Assembly (NCBI GenBank): GCA_026214975.1
Contig: CM047806.1
Location: 99,285,811-99,349,810 of the forward strand
From: Gentiana macrophylla
Lineage: Eukaryota; Streptophyta; Magnoliopsida; Gentianales; Gentianaceae
Direction of reading: 5' to 3'
DNA length: 64,000 nt
Below are positions 32,490 through 44,230 of this stretch, piece after piece (the first letter of the stretch is position 1; every line of letters starts with the position of its first letter). Below the pieces are notes generated by a model. It made no database searches. It had not been told where the DNA came from and saw nothing but the letters and a program-made list of their open reading frames with translations. A program made the position numbers and the translations under genes.

Positions 32490-35400
32490 TGGCAATGGAT
32501 TCATCTTCCTCAAACACCAAAAAGACTGGCAAACAATACGAAAAATCGATTGCCATCGGGTCTTTCTTTCTATAAAACACTATCTGAGTCTATGTGGAAA
32601 CGATGCGCAAGTAAAAAGATTGGTGGATGGTTGCACCAATCTAGGGTCGATGACATTCATCAACCCTCTTAACTCTGGCATTTGCTATGAAGTATCATTT
32701 CTTTTTGGGAATCTGCCAAGTTTGTCTCCGGCCTTCTTGAAGGAGATAGAGAAGACAAGATAGTTGCTTTTGTCAACGGCACAGAAGTGGTGATTACAGC
32801 GAAGGTAATTCATCAGCACCTTAATCTCTCAAACCAAGGTTATGCAAAAGTGGGACTAGTACCACAAGATTTAGATGCATTTTGGCTAGAAATTGGAAAG
32901 AATTCCGCTGCTCAAAATAAAAAGTTCAATTGCCTGAGATCTGCTCTCAAGAAACCTTTCAATAAATTCAGCTTACTTATTGGAAAGAACATCGAAGGCA
33001 AGTTAGGAGCCATGAATGCAATGACAGAGGCCAGAATGAGACTAATGGTCATTATCTACAACGGTCTGGAGTTTGATTGGGCTACCTATATCGTCAGAAG
33101 GATTAAGGAACAAATCAGAGGAGAAGCAACTGCGGCTGAGCAGAGCATAGCAAAAAGAAAAGAAAAGAAGGGGATTTTATGGGTCAATAAATCCTATGGA
33201 ATTCAACTTCATTATCTGTTCAAGTGTTTGGATGTACCATTTGTACAAATTCATCGATTACTTGACGCAAAAGTCATGTATACCTATGTCAAACAGCCAA
33301 AAGGTGCAGGTGGAGGAAAGAGAAAACAAACAAATAAAAGGACTTCCGGTCAAAGGAAGAAACAAAAGGTCCAGAGAAATATGTAAAAATAATCCTTTGG
33401 CACACTGAGAGATGAGAAAGAAGACCAAGAAGAAAAACAACAACAGGAAAGTAGTGATAATCGTGAGCACCAAGAGGAAGAGGTTCATAAAGAGGAGGAA
33501 GAGGCTCTTGAAGAGGAAGAAAGTATTGAATGAGACATTGACGATAGAGTTGCAGAGTATCTGAACTGGAAAATGGGAAATTCCAGGATGCAACTATCTG
33601 TTTCTGAGCATATGTATGATAAAGAAGCTTGGCTTTTTAAATTTCTGGGTGTCACAACTCTTGTGGGAGTACTTGATGAAACACCACTATGGGAAATGGT
33701 AGAAAGGGCAAAAGCTAGATTTCTCAAGCCCACAGATGATGAGGATGACAATGAAGATCAATCTAATGATGATGATGGTGATCAGAGTAATGGTGATGAT
33801 GATGACAATGATGATGGAGGAGCACAAGGTGAAAAGGATCATCATGATGCAGCAGATGCAATTGATGATGACATCTCTCTGCATGATTTCCTGCAAACAC
33901 ATGGGACAGCTAAGCAAACCCCACCCAGCTGCTCAAACTAAACAGCAGACTGAGGCAGCTGAGTGCATCCTTGAGCAAACTCACAATGGTCAAAAACTAT
34001 CTGTTGACACAATAGCTGATCCAACAGCAGTGTTGGACATTGGATATCTGCTGCTGCCACTCCAGGAAAGTCCATCCCCAGCAAAGAGCGCGGGGAATGA
34101 GAGACATGGTGAACCTGAAATCACAACTACTCAAGTTCTTGAAGAAGGAGTAGGTGATGCTGATGTCACTCAACCGGATGTGCAAGACAAGGGACCTGAT
34201 GTAGTCCCTCCTACACTAAGTCACCCAGGGACTTCTTCACCATCTCCACCAACACAAGTCCAACCAGAGCAGGATGCTACCATATCAAGTCAAACCTTTC
34301 AAAAGGCAGTGGACTCCTTGCTGGAAGAACTATAGCAACAAGCTTTGTACATTAGAACAATTTCTGCAGCATTCAAAAATGAGAGTAACTTTATAGAATG
34401 CAGATTTCATGTAGTTGATGAGTATATTGATGCACAAAACATTGTTCTGCAGAGGAAAAACGATCTCCTACGTCAGATGAATACCAACCTCACAAACAAC
34501 TTTTCTGGCCTAAAGAGACACGTATCAATTGAAAATGAGGCTATGGCAGCAGCTTTTGGCACCAGGATGGGAGGCATGACCAAAAGACTGTCAAATCATA
34601 ATAAAAGTTCATATCCATTGAATCCAAATTGGATACTCTGATCAGTACTACTGAAACCACCAACAGTATTTCGCTTCAACAGCAAGATGATGCTGCCAAA
34701 AAGAGGGAAATAAGTTATAAGCCTGAAGGATCAACAGTCAGACCTCTACACTTCACTGAAGGACAACTAAGAGCAAGGGATAGAGAATTACAAGTTAGAA
34801 CTGAGGCTGAAGAACAGCAGAAGAAAACCTTGGAAGAAAGAGAAAGAAGCAAAAATGAACCATGCTTTGAACTACCCTTCCCAGTTAAAAGAAGAGATGA
34901 TGACAGAGATAGATCAGGCAATCAGCAAAGGCCTGGATCTAGTCAAGCAAGAAGCTCTACAAGTCAACATCGATCCAGCTCCAACAGAGGTAGTGGCAGT
35001 GGACATAGACACGCTGTTGAAAGTTTTTTTGGTCAGAAAAGGACCTTCACCACCTACAAAAATAGGGAAGAGAAAGTAGCAGCAGTGTTATACAATGTGA
35101 AAAAAAAAATTCAGAAATCAAGACAGTCTGTACCCTAACTGGTCACAAGATAAAGCTTGGGCAGATTGACTTGGATATGAAGATGATGAGTTGAGGGTAG
35201 ATATGGAAAAAATCTACAATGATGTAAAAAGAGAGTATGCATCTCTCCAGCAAAGATCTAGAGAAGAAGCATCTGGCTCAAACAGGGATGCAAACCAATC
35301 AATGCCTCTCACTGCAAAGGGCCCAGAGGAATTGTCTAGTGAAAGACAAGAGGAGTTCAATAACATGGTAAAGTTTTTCAAACCCATGGGCAGACTAAAT

Positions 35401-35690
35401 CCTCAACAATAGTGGGTGATGTACAAAAATCTAAACTTTGCTGACCCTCACATTGCTGAAGCAAAGGACAGACTGGAGAAACACTTCGGGGAACCACTGG
35501 CTCATGAAACCATGCCTGATTTCAACATGCTTATTGATATGAAAGTATTCCTTGGCCCTACTTTCAACACTGCCTTGGAATACTGGCAGTGAAAGTTTCC
35601 TAAAGTTGACTGGAAAGACATATGAGGCATTCAAACTACAAAGTTCAAGAGGTACAAGCAAAATCTGAATAACTTGTAGTTGCAATAATT
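32490..35690 (+). pseudogene. copia-1 extra ORF region downstream of pol
   Basis: About 3.2 kb of broken coding sequence lies between RNase H and the 3' LTR, as in SIRE/Maximus elements that carry an additional ORF. The best part (32787-33386) includes VNGTEVVITAKVIHQHLNLS, ARMRLMVIIYNGLEF and a basic end (GGGKRKQTNKRTSGQRKKQ). An acidic Asp-rich tract follows (33735-33860), then Pro/Thr-rich sequence (to 34335), a helical part (34345-34640), a charged coiled-coil-like part (34629-35138) and a C-terminal part with FFKPMGRLNPQQ (35191-35680). No signal peptide or clear membrane span was seen. The function is unknown; an envelope role is not supported. Confidence 0.7.
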
Positions 35691-35789
35691 TTCTCTATGT
35701 TATCTTGATTACCCTTTATGGATGAATAAAATTATTGAATTGTGTTCTTTTATTTTTATGAGAAAAATGCTTACTTATGTTCAGGCTTA

Positions 35790-37179
35790 TGAGGAACATT
35801 TGATTTGTTTTGATGATGGTCATACTAGCTGTTATAACAAGCCTGAAATAAGTTAGAAATATTTGTATAAGTCTTTACTTAGAGTCCGATATGTTGTATA
35901 AGTCCATTCAGACAAGTATTGTACTAGGCTGGTAGGATGGCTAAGTGAATCGGAAAATCGGCAAAGTGAAGGCAGCCATGTACCAGCAGAGAAAAATGAA
36001 GACATATGGACTGAATTATAACCAGGGAAGTCTGTGATGACCTTAGGTAAGTCTAAAATACATTACAAGTGATGAAATCTATTCTTTTAATATGGTGTAC
36101 ACTGATCTCACATAAATCAAGGATCAGTGAAGTACAAGCATACTTGGAAAATCAAATAAAGAAAAGAAACAGCAAAACGGCGAAGTAAGAGTTCCACCGG
36201 CTGACTAAAGAAAAACAGTGAAGGAGATCTTAACAGCAAAGTAAGAAGATTCACTAAGCCGGTCAAGCAACAGCTTAAACAGCAAAGTCAAGTATGTTGT
36301 CTGCATTCTATTCTGAACATGGAAAATAAGCAAATCAAGCAATAAATGTAGAATCAATCAAGGACGGATTTTGTGATGTACGTTTGAATAAAATCCGGAT
36401 CACTGAAATTAAGGAGAATAAAATCAAGGAGGAATCAAGAATTAAATCATGATTATTCTCCACATTAAATAGCCAATGGACAGAAATTCAAATCAAGGAA
36501 AATCAAGGCTATAAATATAAGGCTTTGACAGACAAGAAAAACAGACACATAGAATACGAGACTGAGAAGAAAAAGAGCAGAAATCTGTCAAATTTCCTAA
36601 GTCTTCTTCTTGAACTTAAAAGAACACATCGAGCAGATCAACTCAGCATTCAGAGCATAAAGTCATATCAAGCACTGAGATTGATCAAAACACTTGGGAA
36701 TCCAACTCACACCAATTTTCAGCAATTAAATCAGGGAAGTCTGAGAAGGAGTTGCACTCTTTGTGATAGCTGTTGAAAGATTTGTTCCCAATGAGCAGTG
36801 TTGAAGACTAAGTCACTAAAGCTTTTGTATCCAGTGAGTGATAGTCTTTGAGATTGTGAAGCTTGTGTAGCCAAGAACAATCTTACTATTGTATTGGTGA
36901 AATACAATAGTGAATTCCTCCAACCATCACAGGAGAAGAGAGGATTAAGGGATTACACCACCCTGAACAACTATAATTCTTTGTGTTCATTTACTTTACA
37001 GCATTACTTTACTGTATTATACTCATACTCTGTGTGTACATAATCTACTTTGAAACAACTTTTAAGAAGTGACTTATCTGCTGACAAAAAGCTTTTAAAA
37101 TAAGAAAAGTTTTTGAAAGTCCAGTATAGTCATTCACCCCTCCCTCTGACTATACTTTTACCCTTCTCTAGGACCAACA
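35790..37179 (+). repeat. copia-1 3' LTR
   Basis: Starts TGAGGAACATTTGATTTG (two bases shorter than the 5' LTR start) and ends GACCAACA, followed by agaca. It has a segment near 36785-36815 (AATGAGCAGTGTTGAAGACT) that is missing from the 5' LTR. Short ORFs inside are chance frames. Confidence 0.9.
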
Positions 37180-37184
37180 AGACA

Positions 37185-37830
37185 TCAGTGTCAGGGTGTC
37201 GGTTTTTGCAAGATTTGTTGTGGCTTTGAGTACTGATGTGATGATCTTCCATCTTTTAGGTAGACCTCTCAAGATTTTCAGACAAACTTCCTTCTCTGGA
37301 TATGTATGTCCCAGTTGTTGAAGTTCACTGATGATGCTTGAAAATCTGTTATCCATTTGATCAATGGACTCACCAGTCTTCATCTTGAAATTCTCAAATT
37401 TTTGTTTTGCAACAGCTTTGACTGCCTCTGATCCTTCATTGATCAGTGCCAATTTGTCACACATCTCTTTTGCTATTTTGCAGTCTTTAATCCTCATTAA
37501 CATATTGCAGTCCAGAGTCTTCAAGATCTTATCTTTTGCAACAAAATCAAGATTTGCTCTTCTTCTATCATCTTTGGTCCAATCCTTCTTAAGATTTTCA
37601 ATTTCTTTTCCTTGATCCGCACCTTTGGATATCACTGTCATGATTTTGATTGGGCCATCATTGATAAAATCCAGCATCTCCTCATGAGTTGTTGCAAGAT
37701 GGGACAAAATTCTTATTTTATATTCATCAAAATTATTAACATTGAACACATGTATTTTAGACATGAAACTTGAAGAATCCATAGTCACAGATAAAAGAGG
37801 TAAAGATAAAGAAGGCACAGATTTAAAAAC
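37185..37830 (-). pseudogene. copia-2 gag, N-terminal part
   Basis: Open from MDSSSFMSKIHVFNVNNFDEY at about 37785 (an upstream in-frame ATG reaches 37851). It runs through SNMLMRIKDCK-type capsid helices to RGLPKRWKIITSVLKATTNLAK and TLTLMS at the copia-1 insertion. It keeps the frame where copia-1 gag is broken (near 11940), so it shows the ancestral reading. The C-terminal part is at 9642-9904. Confidence 0.9.
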
Positions 37831-37894
37831 TTTGAAAGTATGTGATCTCATTGTTACCAGAAATCAGATATGAACAGGTTCTGATACAAGGAAC

Positions 37895-37911
37895 ACTACT
37901 CCGATACCAAT
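37895..37911 (-). other. copia-2 primer-binding site (degenerate)
   Basis: The minus strand reads TTGGTATCGGAGTAGTG, the tRNA-iMet type with mutations, directly after the LTR end. Confidence 0.75.
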
Positions 37912-39312
37912 TCTTGGTCCTAGAGAAGGGTGAAAGTATAGTCAGAAGGGGGTGAATGAATGTACTGGAGTTTTAAAAACTTTACTCTTTTAAAATATTT
38001 TGGGCAGCGGATAAGTCCCTTCATAAAAGTTGTTTCAAAGTAGTTTATGCACACACAAAATATGAATAAAAAGCAGTAAGTAAATGCTGTGAAGTAAAGT
38101 GCAGTATGTGAATGAACACAAAGGTTATAGTGGTTCAGGGTGGTGTAATCCCTTAATCCACTCTTCTCTTGTGATGAATGGAGGAATTCACTATTGACTT
38201 TCACCAATACAATAGTGTGATTGTCCTTGCCTACACAAGCTTCACAATCTCTAAGACTATCACTCCCTGGCTACAGAATCTTTAGTGACTCGATCTTCAA
38301 CACTGCTCTTAGGGAACAAATCCTTCAGCAGCTATCACAAGGGGTGCAACTCCTTCTTAGACTCCTCTGATTCAATTGCTGCAAACTGGTGTGAATGATA
38401 TTCACAAGTGTGTTGATCAATCTCAGTACTTGATATAAATTTATGCTCTGAATGCAGAGTTGATCTACTAGATGTGTTCTTTTAAGTTCAAGAGAAGGCT
38501 TAGGAAATTTCACAGAGTTTCTGCTTGTAAGATCGTAGTTCAGTATTCTTGTCTCTTTCTCTTGTCTGTCAATGCCTTCTATTTATAGCCTTGACTTTCC
38601 TTGATTTGAAAATTCATCCATTGGCTATTTATTGTGGAGAATAATCGTTGATTTAATTCTTGATTCCTCCTGATTTTATTCTCTTTAATTTCAGTGATTC
38701 GGATTTTCTTCAAACGTCCATCATAAAATCCGTCCTTGATTGATTTTGCATTAATTGCTTGATTCTGTATTAATTTCACATTCTGATTGAATTGCAGATA
38801 GCAAACTTGACTTTTCCGTTTTAAGATGTTGCTTGACCGGTTTAGTGAATCTTCTTCCTTTGCTGTTGATATTTCCTTCACTGATTCTTTTAGTCAGCCG
38901 GTAGAGCTATTACTTCGCCGTTTCACTGTATTCTTTCTTTCTTTGATTTTCCAAGAGAGCTTGTACTTCACTGATCCTTAATTAGTGTGAGATCAGTATA
39001 CACCATATTAAAACAATATATTTCATCACTTGAAATATATCTTAGACTTATCAAGAACATCATAGACTTCCCTGGTTATAAGTCAGTCCATATGTCTTCA
39101 CTTGACTCTGCTGGTACTTGGATGTCTTCACTCTGCCAATATTCTGTCTTTCACTTAGCCATTCTACCAGTCTAGTACAGTACATGTCTGAATGAACTTA
39201 TACAACATGTCAGACTCTAAGTAAAGACTTATACAAATATTTTTAACTTATTTCAGAGCTTGCTATAACAACTAGTATGGCCATCATCAAAACAAACAAA
39301 ATGTTCCTAACA
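37912..39312 (-). repeat. copia-2 5' LTR, inverted relative to the copia-1 LTRs
   Basis: On the minus strand it starts TGTTAGGAACATTTTG and ends GACCAAGA, where CA has mutated. It is diverged from but collinear with the copia-1 LTRs. TATA-like GGCTATAAATAGAAGG near 38577-38592 (minus strand). Confidence 0.88.
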
Positions 39313-39317
39313 ATACC

Positions 39318-39999
39318 AAAAATACAAACGATTTCGAAATTGAAACCCCAGGTGAACCATAATGAAGGCACAATCTTTGATTCCACAATTGTAACAGGGT
39401 ATGAAGCCATAGATAAAAAGAGACATGCATATCAAAGGAAAATGAAACTAGGAGAGGAACCATATCAAATTGGAAAAGGTCGAAGGAATTACCTGGTTCG
39501 GGGAACGGAAAGCAAGCTGGGAACTGAAGGAATTGGTCAGGACCTTCAAACCCTGTTCGGAATTTTCAAATTACCACCGGAAAGCCCAAGCTACAACCGG
39601 AAACTTCAAGTATTTGCCGAAATTTCTTACAAAGATAGAGGAAAATGCTAAGGAAACCAGGAATGGAAAAAGTATTGGGAGGCTGCAAGTTTGCACTTTA
39701 TATAAGAAGAGGGTTAGCAGATCTAAAGACTAAGACTCAAAGCATCCCACAGTCTGAATTCGAGAGGTAGTTTCGAAATTCGAATTTCAAAAGATATCAT
39801 TATTATTACGCGCCAATCGAAACCACCATCATAATACGGAAAGTTACTGAGGCAGTTACATCCCATCATGGGCCACGACCTGACTTTCAAACTACCCCAC
39901 TGCACATGATATAAACGGTCCCGTCAAAAGCATAGGTGGACATCAGAAAGGCGTCCATCCCGACCGAGCTTCACAAGAACACGGCTCTCCCAAGCCTAA
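39318..39999. other. Unassigned repeat-like sequence
   Basis: This stretch lies between the copia-2 LTR and the minisatellite. TTTATATAAGAAGAGGG near 39697 is TATA-like and may mark part of another LTR. ORFs of 87-124 codons (39277-39733) match no domain I recognise and overlap in different frames. No gene is supported. Confidence 0.35.
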
Positions 40000-40206
40000 G
40001 TCCATCCGCTTAATAGCGCGGCACCAGGAGTCCGTCCGTTTAAGAGCGTGACACCAGAGGATCGTCCTCTTAATAGCGCGGCCCCAAAGACCGTCCGCTT
40101 ACTAGAGTGACACAACAAAACTGTCCGCTTAATAGTACGGTGCTAAAAACAGTCTGCTTAATAGAACGGCTTCCAAGATCGTCCGCTTCATAGCGTGATC
40201 ATAAAG
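40000..40206. repeat. Minisatellite, about seven 30-bp units
   Basis: Seven diverged units of about 30 bases with core GTCCGCTTAATAGCGCGGC. Core starts are near 40004, 40033, 40063, 40092, 40122, 40151 and 40180. Unit length is nearly constant while the sequence has drifted. It lies within what appears to be a gypsy LTR or its flank. Confidence 0.85.
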
Positions 40207-40945
40207 GCTAAGTCGCATAATGACACTGAAGTCATAAAAGCCAATCCAACTCTTAGCGTTGAAACAAGGCTACGGGCGACCCGAGGGTACACTTTACTCC
40301 CCGCCTGACATTTCAAGAAAATGCCTAAGGCACGGAGTATGGGGCCACTGATATGCATGAACCGTAATCCAGCCTGCGGATCCTTATTCGGGTCCTCCGA
40401 ACCACCATAGTGGAGGATGAGGCCAAAGGCCACTATAATCTGAGAATACACGAATCAAATGAGAATCACCGGTGGTCGGCCCCGTTCTAAGCCCTTGGCC
40501 CCGCGAGGCCACGAACGTCTTGGGGGCCGGCTCACAGGTCTCCCCAGATATAAGGTCCGTCGGCGACTAAAAGAGCCTGGACAAGAGAGAACAATGTGTC
40601 ATCTAGATAACAAGGAAGATGACCGGCGACAACATAACGAGTCCACTATGTTCTGTCTCACCAGGAAGCCCGACATGTAATTAGCGCCACATCATAGACT
40701 ATCGTACTTGTTTGTCTATAGCTAAAACCCTAACTTGCACCTCTCCTATAAAAAGAGCTCAATGTAACCATTATGGACATAGACAATTCATAGAAAACAA
40801 GGAAACACTCTGCCAAATTTCATACTCTCTCTACTGTTCATTTACGCCGTGTGCCACCGACTAGCATCGCCTTCATACACTTTCCATAGCCAGATATCCA
40901 CAATTTACGCAACCGCTAAACACCTGTGATAATTTAAGCATTATC
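40207..40945 (+). repeat. Probable gypsy LTR segment with TATA box
   Basis: Relatively GC-rich sequence with a TATA box (CCTATAAAAAGAGC, about 40745). It ends GATAATTTAAGCATTATCA, which forms an inverted repeat (TGATAA/TTATCA) and abuts the LARD-type LTR at 40949. The left end and any target duplication were not found, so the assignment is tentative. Confidence 0.45.
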
Positions 40946-40948
40946 AGT

Positions 40949-42345
40949 TAAGAAACTGGTTTTTCCCTCCTTTTCTTATAAACTGTCGCGGATTATCTGT
41001 GTCTGTTGTGTTGGGGAAACTCTCTTTATATAAGAAAATAACCGAGGCTCTGGAGTCCCTTTCACAAGACAAATATCTTTTTTCCTAATAAAAAATATTG
41101 ACCATAAATAAGATATAATCCCCATAAATGAGATAATCAATAGAAAATCAATCTCTTGATTTATTCATCAATTATTTAACAAATAAATAATTTATTACAA
41201 ATGTGATATAATTCGGGAAAATTTCTTCTCCCAATTTTCCCACATGTGGCACCATTTTTTGTCATGGGATAATAGAAAATATCTTTTCTATTTTATATAT
41301 TATTAATCGAATAAATATTTCGCATCTTGAGGTTCCACAATATGAGAATTCACTCGCATGTTAGGAGCCAACCCATGGACCATGGACCTGTAACCAGTAG
41401 CTACAATAAATTGAATAAAATATTTATTGAACAGAACATGTGTATTCAACTTATTAATTTCAGAAATATGCCACCATAAATCCGAAACTGAACTCTATCA
41501 CTTATAGATATAACTTATTCTCAAAATGTCGATTCAATAAGTGTCTATTGATATAATCATTACATACAGACTAACCCTCCATAGACTATCCATAATGATA
41601 ATGGAATGCTTCTATCAATCTTCTACATTACATCTTATCCTTATTTATCATTAACCCACTAGTGATCAATTAGTTTATAAGCAATATGAACTCAGCCGGT
41701 CGATCAGATTCTAGGATTAACAAATAAGGGGATTGTCTTTCTACTTCCCATAGGAAGAAATGGATTCCGTGTCTATGAAACACACACTCCTCACTCATTC
41801 CAGAATAGTGCCAATATGAAAGTGATTCGGACCGCGCCTCTTAGCTATCCTTAACGAACACATCAAACCCTATCTTGAAACAAGCAGGAGTCTGCAATCA
41901 CTTCAGGATTAAGGTTATTCCACATATGATCATCTTGTGATTCAATGAGAATTCTCAATCATGGAATTATATGAGAAATGCAGATTAAATCGGTCCAGTC
42001 CTATATGACTACATCATATATAAATGCCTCACTTAGATAACCAATATCGACGGTCCTGATAAGACGGTCACACCATAAAGTGATCTGGGTGCAGTAATGG
42101 GGTTTAATCAATAGACCCCATACTTTGATTAAGTTCACAATGGACTAATTGTTCAAGTGTATCACCATAAACTTAATCCTCACGTGTGACACACACTAAG
42201 TTATATGGCTACATATGATACAACTTGGGGTTTTCAGCGTTGTATTCGTTATAAGCACAAAGAAAATAATAAGATGAAAATAATTATGTCATTTATTAAA
42301 TGTAAAACAATTACAAAATTTGTCTTTCGGGCACTACACCTAACA
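40949..42345 (-). repeat. Second copy of the LARD-type LTR, truncated
   Basis: Collinear with 6120-7104 and 9124-9581, same orientation. Its downstream 290 bases (equivalent to 5831-6120) are missing, replaced by the segment ending at 40945. On the minus strand it starts TGTTAGGTGTAGTGCCCG. At about 41898 it reads straight through the position where the left copy has the 2-kb solo LTR. Confidence 0.8.
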
Positions 42346-42361
42346 ATCTCCCACTTGTCCC
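42346..42361 (-). other. Polypurine tract of the second LARD-type element
   Basis: GGGACAAGTGGGAGAT on the minus strand, immediately before the LTR start. Confidence 0.75.
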
Positions 42362-42384
42362 TTTAGAGACAAGCAACAATTACT

Positions 42385-42996
42385 TTTAGAGCACACCATT
42401 ATTCTATATCTACTAGCAGAGGCATCGTGGTTCGAGATTGAAATTTTTTTGAAATCTCAGGTCATGGCTGAACGAGTCGATCCGGAATCGCACGGGTTTC
42501 GGGTTGGATCGTTACAGGTGGTATCAGAGCATTCTTAGACTGGCTACTTTTGGATTTTAGAGCTCGTAGAGTCTTAAGATGAAACATTAGTAGATGGAGA
42601 GGGATTTGGTGAAGGAATCCTTAGGATCTCTTTATCGATTTTCCTAAACCTCTTGACAAGTTAGTTAGGACCTTTTCCTTCCAACTTTACCTTTTTTGCA
42701 GAATGAGTAACAAAAATTGAAACCTTTTAGATAATTCTTTGAATGGAGAAGTGGATTAGGATCAACTTCTACTAGATGTGAATCCAGTTGTGGCAATTCC
42801 AAACTTCCCTACAGTACCCCAGAGTTGGTAACAACGGCATTGTTGGATTTTGTACAATAGCAGATGAATCTGACTCCTCCACCGCCACCAATTCCTTAGC
42901 AACCAAAAGAACTCCCTTGAAGTAAATTACAATTGGTTTAAGGAACTAGAAAAGGTGTGAGCTCTAGAGTATACCGAAAATCCAACCCAATAGTGG
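42385..42996 (+). mobile_element. Gypsy (chromovirus-like) LTR end, PBS and decayed gag start
   Basis: The sequence to 42516 ends GGGTTGGATCGTTACA, followed by GGTGGTATCAGAGC (42517-42530), a tRNA-Met primer site, as in Tekay/Del-type gypsy elements. The next 460 bases are a leader and the start of a gag with many stops, including a Pro-rich patch (TPPPPPIP at about 42880). No complete domain remains. Confidence 0.6.
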
Positions 42997-43065
42997 TTGT
43001 GACGCCCCATTCCTGGATACCGACTCCTTATCGAGAAATGAACGTCCGGCCAACCTGTAGGATTG
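42997..43065 (+). repeat. Start of a gypsy LTR
   Basis: TGTGACGCCCCATTCCTGGA begins a segment that resembles 55876-55935 (TATAACGCCCCATTTCAGGA). It is cut off after about 65 bases by copia-3. Confidence 0.5.
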
Positions 43066-43098
43066 TTACACACTACTCACCTGCTATAGGGACATGTA

Positions 43099-43640
43099 AT
43101 CTAGATTTAGTAAAACATATACAATGGATCTTGGACTCTGGTGCTACATATCACATTGTAGGATCATTAGAACTATTAAGCAATCCCAAACCTTCATTTG
43201 GTATTAAAATGGGATTACCTAATGGAAATAATGTTTCTGTTACACATATAGGATGAGTAAGGGTAAACCCTCAGCTGGTCCAACATTATGTATTCTGCAT
43301 TCTTGGTTTTAAGTATAACCTTTTATCTTTACCTTCTTTTAATAATCATACAAAAGGTGTAGTTGTTTTTTCTGCTAACAAGTGTGTTTTACAGGACAAG
43401 AACAAGAAAGTGATTGGTTCAGCTAAGTTACACAGATGATTATATGTCATGGATCAGCCAATTAGACTTTTTGCTGTTAATACTGTAAAAAATAAAACTT
43501 TTTCTGATAGACTAGATAATGCTCTTTTATGGCACTAAAAACTAGGACACCTTCTAGATAAGAGACTACAAGTTATTAGTTCACAGTCTGCTACTGTCAA
43601 ATTTTATAATCATGACATTTGTTATGCCTGACCTATGGCA
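43099..43640 (+). pseudogene. copia-3 protease and pre-integrase
   Basis: IQWILDSGATYHIVGSLELL (43120-43180) has the D-S-G-A active site. It continues to GVRVNPQ-type flap sequence with a TGA at 43255, then YNLLSLPSF and LDNALLWH followed by a stop where the zinc-finger His pair (KLGH) is expected. At least four stops in 540 bases. Confidence 0.82.
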
Positions 43641-44230
43641 AAATTATAGAAAAATATCTTTTCATTAAGTACAACTGATGTATATGCTGTTTTTGATCTT
43701 GTTAATATGAATAATTGGTGTCCTTTGAAACAACATATTGTGAATGGACAAGAATATTTCCTTACTGTTGTAGATGATTTTTTCTAGATTTACTTGGGTT
43801 GGTCTTATTAGGCATAAATCTGAAGCTTCTGATCTTGTTAAATCCTTTGTTAAGTTTGTCTCTACTCGGTTTCATAAGATTATTAAAGTGATTAGATCTG
43901 ACAATGGAGCTGAATTTCAGCTTACATACTTTTATGCTCAGCAAGGCATCATATATCAGACATCCTGTGTTAGCACACCTGAATAGAATGGTATTATTGA
44001 AAGGAAACATCAGCTTTTGCATAATGTTGCCAGAAGTCTGAGGTTCCGGACTATTTACCCATTGAGTATTAGGGTTTTTGCCTTTTACATGTTGTAAAAT
44101 TAATTAATGCCACACCTACACCATTGCTGAAGGAAAGTACTCCACATAAAGTGCTTTATAGCACCAAAACATATTATTATGTGTTTAAGGATTTTGGATG
44201 CTTAGTTTTTTCTAGCACACTTCAGTAGTA
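43641..44230 (+). pseudogene. copia-3 integrase core
   Basis: NGQEYFLTVVDDF precedes a one-base insertion near 43783. RFTWVGLIRHKSEASDLV and VIRSDNGAEFQL (second catalytic Asp) follow in 43774-43986. The conserved PQQNG block has CAG changed to TAG (43984-43986). Later parts continue with further stops. Non-functional. Confidence 0.83.

Larger units (their letters stand above)
9905..37179 (+). mobile_element. SIRE-type Ty1/copia element copia-1 with nested insertions
   Basis: The element has LTRs at 9905-11272 and 35790-37179, a PBS at 11275 and the order gag, PR, IN, RT, RNase H and a long extra ORF region. It is flanked by exact agaca duplications (9900-9904 and 37180-37184). Without the solo LTR (14482-15954 plus 5 bases) and the Athila-like element (16683-30355 plus 5 bases) it would be about 12.1 kb, typical of the SIRE/Maximus lineage. 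All coding parts are frameshifted. The LTRs differ at many sites, so it is clearly older than the Athila insertion. Confidence 0.92.
9640..39312 (-). mobile_element. SIRE-type Ty1/copia element copia-2, minus strand, host of the nest
   Basis: The 5' LTR lies at 37912-39312, its PBS near 37895-37910, and gag reads leftward from 37830 to 37185. It then resumes at 9904 and runs to about 9642. Everything between 9905 and 37179 is a later insertion flanked by agaca duplications. Gag is cut at the nucleocapsid by the LARD-like remnant; the rest of pol would lie left of the window. A possible right-hand target duplication is atacc (39313-39317), but its partner is not in the window. Confidence 0.8.

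Noticed and set aside
33687..33917. Very hydrophobic minus-strand ORF of 76 codons (Ile-rich)
   Set aside because: It is the antisense shadow of the Asp-rich GAT repeats of the copia-1 extra ORF region.
36525..36776. ORF of 83 codons near the copia-1 3' end
   Set aside because: It lies entirely inside the LTR, and the 5' LTR has frame-disrupting differences at the same place.
39277..39733. Two overlapping ORFs (124 and 87 codons)
   Set aside because: The first begins inside the copia-2 LTR, the frames overlap and neither shows a domain; treated as unassigned repeat.
40000..40206. Repeat array considered as a CRISPR
   Set aside because: Units are contiguous, diverged and without unique spacers, and the context is a plant nuclear genome.
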